Source: CANDOC01 sp965261725
GTDB taxonomy: Bacteria > Pseudomonadota > Gammaproteobacteria > Pseudomonadales > Endozoicomonadaceae
Direction: 5' to 3'
Length of the DNA stretch: 64,000 nt
Assembly (NCBI GenBank): GCA_965261725.1
Contig: CBDHDU010000031.1
Location: forward strand, 62,001-126,000
The notes below the pieces were generated by a model. The model saw nothing but the letters and a program-made list of their open reading frames with translations. It was not told where the DNA came from and ran no database searches. Below, in pieces: positions 44,328-54,111 of this stretch. The first letter of the stretch is position 1; the number at the start of each line of letters is the position of its first letter. A program made the position numbers and the translations under genes.

Positions 44328-46580
44328 TTAACTCATGTCCTGAGGGTCAATATCCACTGACCAGCGCACTTTTCGGCTTTCAGGCAGGCTTTCTATACAT
44401 GATAGCGAGGAATTCAGAATTGTGTGTAATGGCTGGCGACTGATGGATTGCAGCAGCAGCTGCTGTCGGTAGCGCCCCTGCCGCCGCTCCATAGGCGCAG
44501 GCCAGGGGCCAAGCAACTGCAGGCCCTGAGGACCATTCAGGTTCTGGCGGGTTGATTGTTGTTCAATAACATCTCTTACAAGCGCCAGAAAGTGCTCTGC
44601 TTCGCTGATGGTAGCGGCTTCAGTTCTTATCAGTGCCTGATAGCTAAAGGGGGGGAGTCGCATCAGCTTGCGTTCGCTGAGCAGAAGAGGTACAAAATTC
44701 TGGTAGCTGCCGGTAGCCAGCTGTTGAAGCGCCAGATTATCCGGGTCACGGGTCTGAATAATGACTTTGCCGGAGCGCTCAGCCCGCCCTGACCGACCTG
44801 CAACCTGAGTAATTAGCTGTCCGGTTCGCTCCAGCGCCCGGTAATCACTGCTGTAGAGACCTGAATCCGTATTTAGCAGCGCTGCCAGAGTTACTTTCGG
44901 GAAATGATGTCCCTTTGCGAGCATCTGAGTGCCCAGCAGGATACAGGCGTCACTGCCATGAACCTGATTCAGAATCTTCTCCATGGCGTTACGGTTACGG
45001 GTGGAGTCCCGGTCGATGCGGAAGACGGGAATCTTCGGAAAATGCTTTTGCAGCGTTTCTTCCAGCTTTTCAGTACCTTCCCCTACGGACTGTAGCTTGT
45101 TGCTGCTGCAGTCAGGGCAAATTGCCGGTACCGGGTGCTGAGTATCGCAGTGGTGGCAATGAAGCTTCCATGGTGAGCGGTGCAGGGTCATATGAGCATC
45201 ACAGCCGGTGCAATCCATCACACTGCCGCACTGATGGCACATCAGGATCGGGGCAAAACCTCTCCGGTTGATAAAAACCAGTACCTGATGGGATTGTTGC
45301 AAGTGTTCTTCCATTTGCTCCAGCAAGGCAGTAGACAGGCCGTCCTGAAGTGGCTGGCTGCGAATATCCAGCAGTTCAATGGCTGGAGGCTTAGCATTGC
45401 CTGCCCGCTTTGTCAGGCGCAGGTGTAGATAGCGATGCTGCCGGGCATTATTAAACGTTTCCAGTGAAGGCGTGGCGCTGCCCAAAAGCACGGGAATATC
45501 GCGTAATCTGGCGCGATAGACGGCTAAATCACGGGCTGAATAACGAATGGTATCCTGCTGCTTGTAGGACAGGTCATGCTCTTCGTCGACAATAATCAGC
45601 CCCAGTTTGGGTAATGGCGCAAAAATGGCCGAACGGGTGCCAATCAGAATACCCGCCTCTTTCTTGATTACACGCCGCCAGGACTGGTGTCGTTCTGTAT
45701 CATTCAGGCCTGAGTGCATTGTGGCAATCGGAACATTAAACCGTTCCTGAAAGCGGTTTAATGTTTGTGGAGTCAGACCAATTTCAGGCACCAAAACCAA
45801 TGCCTGTTGCCCTTTTTCAAGGCAGTGCTCTATTGCCTGAAGATATACCTCGGTTTTACCGCTGCCGGTAACACCATCCAGTAGGGCGGCTCTGAACCCC
45901 GGTTCATCGCTGGTAATAGCATTGAGTGCATGCTGTTGCTCGTCATTCAGTGTCAGCGGAGCGCATTTGAGCACCGGATCGATGGTTTCGAAGGAAGTGA
46001 ACTGCTCATCTACATTGGCATGTTCAATCAATCCTTTCTGCTCCAGTTGGGAGAGAACAGGGGATGGGTAGCCAAATGCTTTCAGGCTGTCTTCACTCAG
46101 TCCTTTGGGGTGTTCAGACAGAAAATTCCAGGCTGCCCGTTGTTTGGGAGCCCGGCTCAGCAATGTTTCCGCAGAATCAATAGCAGCGGGTCGCAGGCGC
46201 CAGAGCCGGTGTTGATTGTCCGTTGATTTCCCATGACGCAGCGTAGCGGGGAGGGCGAGGCTATAAAGCTCTCCCAGTGGGGCATGGTAGTAACTGGCGG
46301 CCCATTCGCACAAAGTGATGATATCAGGCTGGAGGACCGGCTCTTCATCCAGAATATGCAGAGCGGGTTTGAGCTTTTCTTCAGGGAAATCAGAATGGCT
46401 GGTAGTGGTTGCGAGAATACCAATCAGCCGCCGGTTACCAAAGGGTACCTGTACCCGCATACCCGGTTTAACACCCTGCGCTGGCAGGCTTTTGGGTAGA
46501 CGATAGTCAAACAGACGCCGCAAGGGGACGGGTAGGGCGACTCTCAGATAACAGGCATGTGACATGGGGGCGCAGGTCAT
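44328..46580 (-). CDS. priA: Primosomal protein N' (replication restart helicase)
   Basis: 750 residues. Binds stalled forks and reloads the replisome. N-terminal DNA-binding domain (VALPVPLRRLFDYRLP, GMRVQVPFGNR), helicase Walker A GVTGSGKT (236-243), DEEHD, and an eight-cysteine zinc region (CHQCG, CTGC, CHHC, CPDC). GRSGRAERSGKVIIQT is helicase motif VI. An in-frame second ATG (46565) might be the true start, since MSHACYLRVALPV is the usual PriA beginning. Divergent from rpmE, as in many gammaproteobacteria. Confidence 0.97.
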   Translation of the reverse strand: MTCAPMSHACYLRVALPVPLRRLFDYRLPKSLPAQGVKPGMRVQVPFGNRRLIGILATTTSHSDFPEEKLKPALHILDEEPVLQPDIITLCEWAASYYHAPLGELYSLALPATLRHGKSTDNQHRLWRLRPAAIDSAETLLSRAPKQRAAWNFLSEHPKGLSEDSLKAFGYPSPVLSQLEQKGLIEHANVDEQFTSFETIDPVLKCAPLTLNDEQQHALNAITSDEPGFRAALLDGVTGSGKTEVYLQAIEHCLEKGQQALVLVPEIGLTPQTLNRFQERFNVPIATMHSGLNDTERHQSWRRVIKKEAGILIGTRSAIFAPLPKLGLIIVDEEHDLSYKQQDTIRYSARDLAVYRARLRDIPVLLGSATPSLETFNNARQHRYLHLRLTKRAGNAKPPAIELLDIRSQPLQDGLSTALLEQMEEHLQQSHQVLVFINRRGFAPILMCHQCGSVMDCTGCDAHMTLHRSPWKLHCHHCDTQHPVPAICPDCSSNKLQSVGEGTEKLEETLQKHFPKIPVFRIDRDSTRNRNAMEKILNQVHGSDACILLGTQMLAKGHHFPKVTLAALLNTDSGLYSSDYRALERTGQLITQVAGRSGRAERSGKVIIQTRDPDNLALQQLATGSYQNFVPLLLSERKLMRLPPFSYQALIRTEAATISEAEHFLALVRDVIEQQSTRQNLNGPQGLQLLGPWPAPMERRQGRYRQQLLLQSISRQPLHTILNSSLSCIESLPESRKVRWSVDIDPQDMS

Positions 46581-46740
46581 TCTACTGGTAATTGGTTTGA
46601 TGGTATCAGAAGCGTTTGCCTGACAGACATCCCTGCCTAACTATAAAGCGAAAAAAAGAATCTGCCTGCCTGCCTCGTTGCCTGCAGGGCGCTCAGGATG
46701 AATCGTGGGAAGACCGAAAGAAGGATGCGTAGCCCCCAAG

Positions 46741-46768
46741 TTGCAATGGGTTTGGACTCTGGTAATAT
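46741..46768 (+). promoter_or_regulatory. Candidate promoter of rpmE
   Basis: TTGCAA (46741-46746) and TAATAT (46763-46768) spaced by 16 bp, about 105 bp before the rpmE start, leaving a leader long enough for control of the ribosomal protein mRNA. The rest of the 294-bp priA-rpmE gap shows nothing else clear. Confidence 0.5.
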
Positions 46769-46874
46769 GCGCCGCTTAATAGTTTTCATGCATGCGGTAT
46801 CTGATCAAGTAGTGGGTAATAAGGCTTGCTTACTGAGATGAATGGCGGCATGCCTGACATGAGGACATAGGTAA

Positions 46875-47096
46875 ATGAAAGCCGATATCCATCCACGTTA
46901 CGAAGAAATTACCGCAACTTGCAGCTGTGGTAACAAGATCCAGACCCGTTCCACGCTGTGCAAAGACCTGCAGCTGGACGTATGCTCTGCGTGCCACCCG
47001 TTCTACACCGGCACTCAGAAGGTGATGGATACTGGCGGTCGTATCGAACGCTTCAACAAGCGTTTCGCTAGTCTGTCTACCCGTAAGAAAGGTTAA
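46875..47096 (+). CDS. rpmE: Ribosomal protein L31 (zinc-binding type)
   Basis: 73 residues. 50S subunit protein at the central protuberance. Cysteines in CSCG and CSACHPFYTG show the zinc-containing C+ form rather than the zinc-free paralogue, so it can serve as a zinc reserve. The start MKADIHPRYEEI is typical. Located between priA (divergent) and the malic enzyme, as in pseudomonads. Confidence 0.97.
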   Translation: MKADIHPRYEEITATCSCGNKIQTRSTLCKDLQLDVCSACHPFYTGTQKVMDTGGRIERFNKRFASLSTRKKG

Positions 47097-47272
47097 TTTC
47101 TTTCTGCGTCAGTCCAGTCCTCCGGGGCTGGACTGTTATTCGTTTTTCCCTATCTTTTCTTTCGTTCTTCCCTTTTTTTATAGAGTTTTCCTGCGTTAAC
47201 CCTGCCTTGTGAGTTACTGATCTTTCCGATATTCTGCCCAATCCGCAGGTACACATCGAAAGTAAAATAAAC

Positions 47273-48535
47273 ATGGCTCAGGATATCAAGCAAGCTGCTC
47301 TGGATTATCATGCAAACCCTCGTCCAGGTAAGATCAGTATTGAACTGACGACCGCAGCTGAAACCTCTCAGGATCTTGCTTTGGCATACAGCCCCGGTGT
47401 TGCCGAGCCTGTGCGTGAAATCGCCAAAGATCCGGAAAATGCCTATCGTTATACCGCTAAAGGCAATCTGGTAGCCGTAATCAGTAACGGTTCTGCGATT
47501 CTCGGTCTGGGTAACCTTGGCGCCCGCGCCAGTAAGCCGGTTATGGAAGGTAAAGCGCTGCTGTTCAAACGATTTGCCGGTCTGGATTCCATTGATATTG
47601 AAGTAGAATCTGAAAGCCCCCAGGCTTTTATTGACACTGTTAAGCGTATTGCCTGCACCTTCGGTGGTATCAATCTGGAAGATATCAAAGCGCCGGAATG
47701 CTTTGAAATTGAACGCACGCTGATCGAAGCCTGTGACATCCCGGTTTTCCATGATGACCAACACGGTACAGCCATCGTAACTGCTGCCGGTATGCTGAAT
47801 GCGCTGGAAATTGCCGGTAAATCCATCGAAGAAGCCCGTCTGGTTTGCCTTGGTGCCGGTGCTGCTGCCACCGCTTGCACCAAGCTGCTGATCAGCTGTG
47901 GTCTGAAGCCGGAAAACATCCTGATGCTGGATCGCAAGGGTGTTATTCATACTGGTCGTACTGATCTGAACGAACACAAAGCGGTATTTGCCGTTGAGAC
48001 TGATCGCCGTACGCTGGATGACGCCATAGATGGTGCTGATGTATTCCTTGGTGTATCCGGTCCGAACCTGCTGTCTCCAGAGCAGATGGACAAGATGGCA
48101 AAGAACCCGATTGTATTTGCCTGCTCCAACCCTGATCCGGAAATCCGTCCTGAACTTGCAAAAGAAGTGCGTCCAGACGTGATTATGGCAACCGGTCGTT
48201 CTGATTACCCTAACCAGGTTAACAACGTACTGTGCTTCCCGTTCATTTTCCGTGGTGCGATGGATGTGCGTGCGGCTGAAATCAATGAAGCGATGAAGGT
48301 TGCAGCGGTTAACGCTATCAAAGATCTGGCTAAAGAACCGGTGCCTCAGGAAGTGCTGAATGCCTACGATGGTGAAGCTATCACCTTCGGTACTGAATAT
48401 ATTATTCCAAAGCCAATGGATTCCCGCCTGTTGGGTGCTGTTTCCAGTGCTGTGGCCAAAGCGGCGATTGATAGTGGCGTAGCACGCCTGCCATATCCTG
48501 CACATTACCCTTTGCAGGATGCTAAAAGCGTTTAA
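47273..48535 (+). CDS. maeB: NADP-type malic enzyme (short form)
   Basis: 420 residues. Oxidative decarboxylation of malate to pyruvate with NAD(P)H. YSPGVAEPVREIA, the Lys/Arg-rich substrate region (GSAILGLGNLGARASKPVMEGKA in part), the metal-binding IPVFHDDQHGTA and the nucleotide site LGAGAAATA are all present. It has only the catalytic half; the phosphotransacetylase-like C-terminal domain of the E. coli MaeB (~760 residues) is absent, as in many pseudomonad orthologues. Followed by a bidirectional terminator facing PBP1a. Confidence 0.94.
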   Translation: MAQDIKQAALDYHANPRPGKISIELTTAAETSQDLALAYSPGVAEPVREIAKDPENAYRYTAKGNLVAVISNGSAILGLGNLGARASKPVMEGKALLFKRFAGLDSIDIEVESESPQAFIDTVKRIACTFGGINLEDIKAPECFEIERTLIEACDIPVFHDDQHGTAIVTAAGMLNALEIAGKSIEEARLVCLGAGAAATACTKLLISCGLKPENILMLDRKGVIHTGRTDLNEHKAVFAVETDRRTLDDAIDGADVFLGVSGPNLLSPEQMDKMAKNPIVFACSNPDPEIRPELAKEVRPDVIMATGRSDYPNQVNNVLCFPFIFRGAMDVRAAEINEAMKVAAVNAIKDLAKEPVPQEVLNAYDGEAITFGTEYIIPKPMDSRLLGAVSSAVAKAAIDSGVARLPYPAHYPLQDAKSV

Positions 48536-48552
48536 CTGCTTTTAAATGTAAT

Positions 48553-48581
48553 AAAAAAGCCACCGCAAGGTGGCTTTTTTG
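48553..48581. terminator. Bidirectional terminator between maeB and PBP1a gene
   Basis: AAAAAAGCCACC-GCAA-GGTGGCTTTTTT: a short GC stem with T tracts on both strands, between convergent stops. Confidence 0.92.
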
Positions 48582-48602
48582 TATCTTCAGATTGCAGAAT
48601 AC

Positions 48603-51035
48603 TTAGAAAATACTTTGTGGTGTATCTCCCTCATCAGAACCCGAAGAGGGGGAACCTCTGCCCGGCCGACTGGGGTCGGGTGCATTTTCAGCCCGGTAAA
48701 CTTCAAAAATAGCGTTCTGATCACTGGCGCTGGTGGGTTCACCGGTCACTGGGTCAATGCGCAGCGTCACAATGCCCTGTGGCTGTGGTAGCTGGTATTC
48801 GGGCATATCACGCAGTGCAACTTTCATATATTCCAGCCAGATGGGAAGTGCTACGTTCGCACCATACTCCCAGCGACCCAGTGTCAGGTTGTCGTCACGA
48901 CCAACCCAGACGGTTGTCAGCAGATGAGGGTTGAAGCCGGCAAACCAGACATCACGGCTGCCATTAGTCGTACCGGTTTTGCCGCCGATATCATTGCGCC
49001 CGAGTACCTGAGCCCGGCGGCCGGTACCTTTGCGAATAACATCGCGCAGGATGTGGTTAATGATGTAGTTTTCCCGTTCATCCATAACCCGCTCAGCCCG
49101 GTCCGGTTGGGTTTGTGCCAGCGGTGAGAGCAGGCTTTCATCATTAAAACTCAGCACTTCTGTTGTTGAGGGTTGCTCCGGCGCACATTCATAGCAGGCA
49201 GGTGGATATTTGGCGGTATAAACCGGTTCATCCAGCAAGTCGATACGCTTGATGACATGAGGCTGTATCTGATAACCACCGTTGGCGAGCACTGCATAGC
49301 CGGAAGTAACTTGCATCGGTGTCAGTGCGGCGCTGCCAAGTGCCAGAGACAGGTTGTTGCTCAAAGCATTAGCAGGAAAACCAAAGGTGTTTTCCAGGTA
49401 GCGGACAGCACTTCTTACGCCCACACTTTGCAGCAAACGAATGGACACCAGATTTCTGGAGCGGTACAGGCCAACCCGTAACCGGGTCGGTCCCATAAAC
49501 TTCTGGTTATCGTTTTTCGGACGCCAGGTGGATTCCAGTTCATCATCATTGAAAACAACCGGAGCATCATTAATCAGGGTCGAAGCAGTCATGCCGCTGT
49601 GAATGCCTGAGCTGTAGACAAACGGCTTGAACACCGAGCCATTCTGACGAACTGCCTGTGTTGCCCGGTTGAATTTACTGTCATTAAAGTTGTAACCGCC
49701 GACCAGTGCCCGGATGGCACCATTTTCCGGATCCATGGAAATCAATGCAGACTGGGCGTCCGGTGTCTGGGCAAGACGGAAGCTGTCATCGGGTTGACGG
49801 CTTACCTGTATCAGGTCTCCAGCCTTCAATACCTCATCAGCACGCTTGGGGTTGTAACCGAATGCATTGATATTGATATATTTCTTTGCCCACTTGATGC
49901 CGTCCCAGCCAAGCAGAGCAACTGAGCCGTCTTTGAATATCAGTTCGGCATCTTTATCACCCACTTTGGTAACAATCGCAGGTATCAGAGTACCCAGTGT
50001 AGAGGTGACTTTGAGCCTTTCCAAAAATGCTTCAGGACGCAAATCGGGTGTTTCCGGGCGTTCAAGCGGACCGCGATAACCGTGTTTCTCGTAATAGGCG
50101 GTTAAGCCGTTGAGTACGGCATGATTAGCGGTCTGCTGGAAGGTGCTGTCGACGGTTGTATAAACCCGGTAGCCATCGGTATAGGCCTCTGCACCAAAGC
50201 GTTCGACCATTTCCTGACGTACCATTTCAGCAATCCAGGGGGCATCGAGTTCAGTTTTGAGGCCGTGATAGCTGGCTGTAATTGGCTGGCTGACGGCTTC
50301 TGAATACTGGTATTGCTCGATATAGCCAAGATCCAGCATTCTGGACAAAATCCAGTCCCGTCTTGCCAGTGCCCGGCGTGGTGATCTGACAGGATTGTTG
50401 GCGGATGGTGCTTTGGGTAGACCGGCGATCATCGCCATCTGGGCCAGATTCAGCTCATTAACTGTCTTGTCGTAGTAGACCTGTGCTGCTGATTCGATAC
50501 CGTAAGCCCGGTTCCCCAGATAGATTTTATTCAGGTACAGCTCAAGGATTTCATCTTTATTCAGCTCGCGCTCAATGCGCAATGCCAGCAGAATTTCATT
50601 GAACTTGCGGGAAAATACCCGTTCATGGCTCAGGAAGAAATTCTTGGCAACCTGCATGGTAATCGTACTGCCGCCACTTTGAATGCGTCCGGTGGATAGC
50701 AGCTGCACCGTCGCCCTGCCAAGGCCAACCGGATCAACACCGCGGTGTTTGTAGAAGCGATCATCTTCAGCAGCCAGAAAGGCTTTCAGCAGTAACTGTG
50801 GGGTGTTTTCTATCTGCACAGGAGAGCGCCGCTTTTCCCCAAACTCAGCGATCAGCAGTCCGTCATCAGAATAAACCCGAAGCGGTGTTTGCAGCCTGAT
50901 ATCACGTAATGATTCAACATCAGGAAGGGATGGACTCAGATAAAGGTAACCGCTGGCGGCAATAACCAGGATGCCGCAAAAAGCGAGGAATCCGGACCAA
51001 ATTAAAAACTTAAATGCCTTGTAAGCTTTCGCCAT
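48603..51035 (-). CDS. mrcA: Penicillin-binding protein 1A
   Basis: 810 residues. Bifunctional peptidoglycan polymerase and crosslinker. N-terminal membrane anchor (FLIWSGFLAFCGILVIAASG), glycosyltransferase GT51 with EDDRFYKHRGVD (90-101) and QVAKNFFLSHERVFSRK, an OB-like insertion, and the transpeptidase motifs: SxxK in NGSVFKPF, SxN in YRSRN and KTGTTNG. The C-terminal tail is disordered and acidic. Divergent from the pilM operon, with 161 bp between; this order is conserved in Pseudomonas. Confidence 0.97.
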   Translation of the reverse strand: MAKAYKAFKFLIWSGFLAFCGILVIAASGYLYLSPSLPDVESLRDIRLQTPLRVYSDDGLLIAEFGEKRRSPVQIENTPQLLLKAFLAAEDDRFYKHRGVDPVGLGRATVQLLSTGRIQSGGSTITMQVAKNFFLSHERVFSRKFNEILLALRIERELNKDEILELYLNKIYLGNRAYGIESAAQVYYDKTVNELNLAQMAMIAGLPKAPSANNPVRSPRRALARRDWILSRMLDLGYIEQYQYSEAVSQPITASYHGLKTELDAPWIAEMVRQEMVERFGAEAYTDGYRVYTTVDSTFQQTANHAVLNGLTAYYEKHGYRGPLERPETPDLRPEAFLERLKVTSTLGTLIPAIVTKVGDKDAELIFKDGSVALLGWDGIKWAKKYININAFGYNPKRADEVLKAGDLIQVSRQPDDSFRLAQTPDAQSALISMDPENGAIRALVGGYNFNDSKFNRATQAVRQNGSVFKPFVYSSGIHSGMTASTLINDAPVVFNDDELESTWRPKNDNQKFMGPTRLRVGLYRSRNLVSIRLLQSVGVRSAVRYLENTFGFPANALSNNLSLALGSAALTPMQVTSGYAVLANGGYQIQPHVIKRIDLLDEPVYTAKYPPACYECAPEQPSTTEVLSFNDESLLSPLAQTQPDRAERVMDERENYIINHILRDVIRKGTGRRAQVLGRNDIGGKTGTTNGSRDVWFAGFNPHLLTTVWVGRDDNLTLGRWEYGANVALPIWLEYMKVALRDMPEYQLPQPQGIVTLRIDPVTGEPTSASDQNAIFEVYRAENAPDPSRPGRGSPSSGSDEGDTPQSIF

Positions 51036-51196
51036 ATTTTATTAATTCGACGGTTGTGTGAATATGCATAACCCCACTGGGCGGGACATTATAAGCATAA
51101 TCGGATGCATAACATAATTGCGATTGGCCGCTAGGGATGATACTTATTTGGTAATCAGTGGAATAAAAAGAATCTCACGGCTCAGGGAAGCGCTTT

Positions 51197-52261
51197 GTGT
51201 TGGGATTATTCAATAAGAAATCCAATAGTGTTTTGGGTATAGATATCAGCTCAACGGCGGTCAAGTTGCTTGAGCTCAGTCACAACGGACAGCGCTACCG
51301 GGTTGAAGCCTATAGCACTGAACCGCTACCTATCGGTGCAGTCGCTGAAAATAATATTGTTGAACTCGATGCTGTGGGAGCCGCTGTTGGAAAAGCTGCT
51401 GCAAAATCCCGTTCCGGAGTGAAGAGTGCTGCTGTCGCCGTTTCAGGCGCTGCTGTTATTACCAAAACGGTTGAAATGGATGCATCGCTCAGTGATGACG
51501 ATATGGAAACCCAGATCACCATAGAAGCCGACCAGTATATTCCGTATCCACTTGATGAAGTCGCCATTGATTTTGATGTGCAGGGGCTCAACGAGCGTAA
51601 CCCGGAGAAAGCGGATGTGCTGGTTGCGGCCTGCCGGCGTGAAAATGTTGAGATGCGTGAAGCAGCGCTCAACCTTGCCGGGCTGAAAGCACGTATCGTC
51701 GATGTTGAAGCGTTTGCGCTTGAGCGCAGTTGTGAGCTTTTGACTGCTCAACAGGAATCGAAAGAGGTTGATGCACTGATTGCGCTGGTTGATATTGGTG
51801 CCTCAGTTACTGTTCTGAGTGTGATTCAGGGTGGCAAAACCATTTACACCCGTGAGCAACTGTTTGGTGGAAAGCAGCTGACGGAGGAAATCCAGCGGCG
51901 CTATGGGTTATCTGAAGAAGATGCGGATGCCGGGAAAATATCCGGTGAGTTACCGGATGATTACAGTGCCGAGGTGCTCGAACCTTTCAAAGAAGCGGTT
52001 GTTCAACAGGTTTCCCGCAGTCTCCAGTTTTTCTTTTCGGCCAGCCACTTTAATGATGTGGATCAGATTGTTCTTGCAGGAGGTACTGCTTCATTACCTG
52101 ATCTGGGGGAACAGGTCAGCGAAAAACTGGGTATCCCGGTTTTAATTGCCAATCCTTTTGCAAACATGGCGGTTGCCAACAGGGTAAATGCCGGTGTACT
52201 GACACGTGATGCACCAGCGTTGATGATTGCCTGCGGTCTGGCGATGAGGAGCTTTGACTGA
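51197..52261 (+). CDS. pilM: Type IV pilus assembly ATPase-like protein PilM
   Basis: 354 residues from a GTG (VLGLFNKKSNSVLGIDISST). Actin-like (FtsA-type) cytoplasmic protein of the pilus alignment complex; binds the N-terminus of PilN. Phosphate-binding regions appear as GIDISSTAVKL, LVDIGASVTVLSV and VLAGGTASLPDL. First gene of pilMNOPQ; its stop overlaps the pilN start by one base. A GGGAAG ribosome-binding site lies just upstream. Confidence 0.96.
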   Translation: MLGLFNKKSNSVLGIDISSTAVKLLELSHNGQRYRVEAYSTEPLPIGAVAENNIVELDAVGAAVGKAAAKSRSGVKSAAVAVSGAAVITKTVEMDASLSDDDMETQITIEADQYIPYPLDEVAIDFDVQGLNERNPEKADVLVAACRRENVEMREAALNLAGLKARIVDVEAFALERSCELLTAQQESKEVDALIALVDIGASVTVLSVIQGGKTIYTREQLFGGKQLTEEIQRRYGLSEEDADAGKISGELPDDYSAEVLEPFKEAVVQQVSRSLQFFFSASHFNDVDQIVLAGGTASLPDLGEQVSEKLGIPVLIANPFANMAVANRVNAGVLTRDAPALMIACGLAMRSFD

Positions 52262-52827
52262 TGGCAAAAATCAATCTTTTACCCTGGCGGGACGAATTAC
52301 GGGAAGAGCGTAAGAAACAGTTTGTCGCCATGCTGCTCGCGGCAGCATTTGTGGGTTGTGGCGTTATTTTTATGGCTGACGGCTATGTCTCGGATATGTT
52401 GATTCATCAGCAGGGGCGTAACCAGTTTGTGCAGAATGAAATTAACCGGCTTAACAGTCGCATCAAAGAAATTGATGAGCTGAAGAAAAAGCGCGCAGAA
52501 CTACTGGACCGGATGGATGTAATTCAGAGTCTGCAGGGAAACCGGCCGATTATTGTCCGGGTGTTTGATGGTATCGCCCGTGCAGTGCCGGATGGAGTTT
52601 ACCTTACCTCGGTTGAAATGGAGGAAGACCAGCTGGCCATTACCGGTGTTGCGGATTCAAACGACCGGGTTTCCATGTTTATGCGCCAGTTGGATGCCTC
52701 AGACTGGTTTGAATCACCCAACCTGACCGCAGTAAAAGCACTCGATAATGACGGTCGTGATGGCAGTCAGTTTGATATGACGGTGCAGCAGACCTCACCC
52801 AAACCCCAGCGTGAGGATAAGAAATGA
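52261..52827 (+). CDS. pilN: Type IV pilus inner-membrane protein PilN
   Basis: 188 residues. The N-terminal INLLPWRDELREERKK is the PilM-binding motif, followed by a single membrane helix (MLLAAAFVGCGVIFMA) and a periplasmic coiled coil plus ferredoxin-like domain. Forms a heterodimer with PilO. Overlaps pilO by four bases (ATGA). Confidence 0.96.
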   Translation: MAKINLLPWRDELREERKKQFVAMLLAAAFVGCGVIFMADGYVSDMLIHQQGRNQFVQNEINRLNSRIKEIDELKKKRAELLDRMDVIQSLQGNRPIIVRVFDGIARAVPDGVYLTSVEMEEDQLAITGVADSNDRVSMFMRQLDASDWFESPNLTAVKALDNDGRDGSQFDMTVQQTSPKPQREDKK

Positions 52828-53447
52828 ATATTGATCTTGCCGAATCCTTCCGGAAACTCAATGAGCTGGATCTGAATGATCTGGATTTTGAAAATGTTGG
52901 TTCCTGGCCAATAGCCGCCAAAATCGTTTCCTGCATTATGGTGTTATTGCTGGTGTTGGGGTTGGGTTATCAGCTATATATCAGCGATACCCTGACCGGG
53001 GTCGAGATAGAGGCTGCGAAGGAAGACCAGTTAAAAGAAGCTTTTCGTATTAAGGCGTTTCAGGCTGCCAACCTAGATGCCTACCGCCAGCAAATGATTG
53101 ATATGGAAACTGAGTTTGCTATCCGGGTGAAGCAGCTACCGAGCGATACTGAAGTACCGGGACTGCTTGAAGATATTACCTTTACCGCCGTTGGCAGCGG
53201 ACTGGAAATTGATGCCATCGAGCTACAGCCGGAATTGTCATCAGCCTTTTATGTTGAACTGCCGATCAAGATCAAAGTGCAGGGTAAATATCATGATATG
53301 GGCAACTTTGTCAGCGGTGTTGCCAGTTTGCCGCGGATTGTGACCTTGCACGATTTTGCGATAGCCCCTTCGAAAGAGAGCGATGTGCTGGAGATGGAAA
53401 TTCTTGCCAGAACCTATCGCTACAATGATAAAGGAGCGGTGAAATGA
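52824..53447 (+). CDS. pilO: Type IV pilus inner-membrane protein PilO
   Basis: 207 residues. A cytoplasmic N-terminus (FRKLNELDLNDLDFENVGSW) leads to one membrane helix (IVSCIMVLLLVLGLGYQLYI), a coiled coil and a periplasmic domain. LPSDTEVPGLLEDI and VQGKYHDMGNFVSGVASLPR are typical of PilO. Links the inner-membrane platform to PilP and PilQ. Overlaps pilP by four bases. Confidence 0.96.
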   Translation: MNIDLAESFRKLNELDLNDLDFENVGSWPIAAKIVSCIMVLLLVLGLGYQLYISDTLTGVEIEAAKEDQLKEAFRIKAFQAANLDAYRQQMIDMETEFAIRVKQLPSDTEVPGLLEDITFTAVGSGLEIDAIELQPELSSAFYVELPIKIKVQGKYHDMGNFVSGVASLPRIVTLHDFAIAPSKESDVLEMEILARTYRYNDKGAVK

Positions 53448-53962
53448 ACGCGCTGTTAAAAGGCTGGATAGTGCTGCTCATTTCAATACTGACCGGATGC
53501 GGTGGCGGAGGCAGTTATGATGATCTGACCCGTTATATGCAGGATGTACGCTCCAAACCAATGGGGCGCGTTAAGGCGTTGCCTGAATTTGAAGCTTATG
53601 AAGCGTTTACCTATAACGCGACCTCCAGTCGCAGCCCCTTTGCTCCACCGGTTCCGGCAAGTGAAATTCAGGACCTTAATAGTAATGTGAAGCCTGACTT
53701 TGACCGCCCCCGGCAATTTCTTGAAGGTTTTATTTTTGACAGCTTTATCATGGTTGGAACCCTCAGCAATGATGATGGTGTTCTGGCGCTGATTCGCGGG
53801 GAAACCGGCGTTTATCCCGTCTCTATCGGTGACTATATAGGCAAGAATCATGGTCGGATCACTTATATTGACGAAGAGGAAGTCCGGGTTATTGAAATTG
53901 TCCCCAGTGGTACCGACCGCTGGTCAGAAAGACCGCGCCAGTTAAGGCTTGAAAATCCCTGA
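53444..53962 (+). CDS. pilP: Type IV pilus lipoprotein PilP
   Basis: 172 residues. Signal peptide with lipobox LTGC (Cys19). The periplasmic domain shows SRSPFAPP, RPRQFLEGF and VGTLSNDDGVLALIRGETGVYPVSIGDYIG in part, the beta-rich PilP fold that contacts PilN/O and the N0 domain of PilQ. Followed 149 bp later by pilQ, a wider gap than the overlapping genes before it. Confidence 0.95.
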   Translation: MNALLKGWIVLLISILTGCGGGGSYDDLTRYMQDVRSKPMGRVKALPEFEAYEAFTYNATSSRSPFAPPVPASEIQDLNSNVKPDFDRPRQFLEGFIFDSFIMVGTLSNDDGVLALIRGETGVYPVSIGDYIGKNHGRITYIDEEEVRVIEIVPSGTDRWSERPRQLRLENP

Positions 53963-54111
53963 AAATCGCAGCTGCTTCAGACGCTGTGGTTGCCTGTAAC
54001 CTGCCGAATCCCACCAATATCTTTTTGTCATTTGCACTTGAGCCTGAAAAAAAATCAATAAGCGCCGATAGCAGGAGAGAAGGCGCATAAGGTAATAGTG
54101 GGTAAAACCGG

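Noticed and set aside
47150..48505. 451-codon open frame antisense to the malic enzyme
   Set aside because: Mirror frame of a well-conserved gene; no recognisable motif, and it runs through the maeB reading frame.
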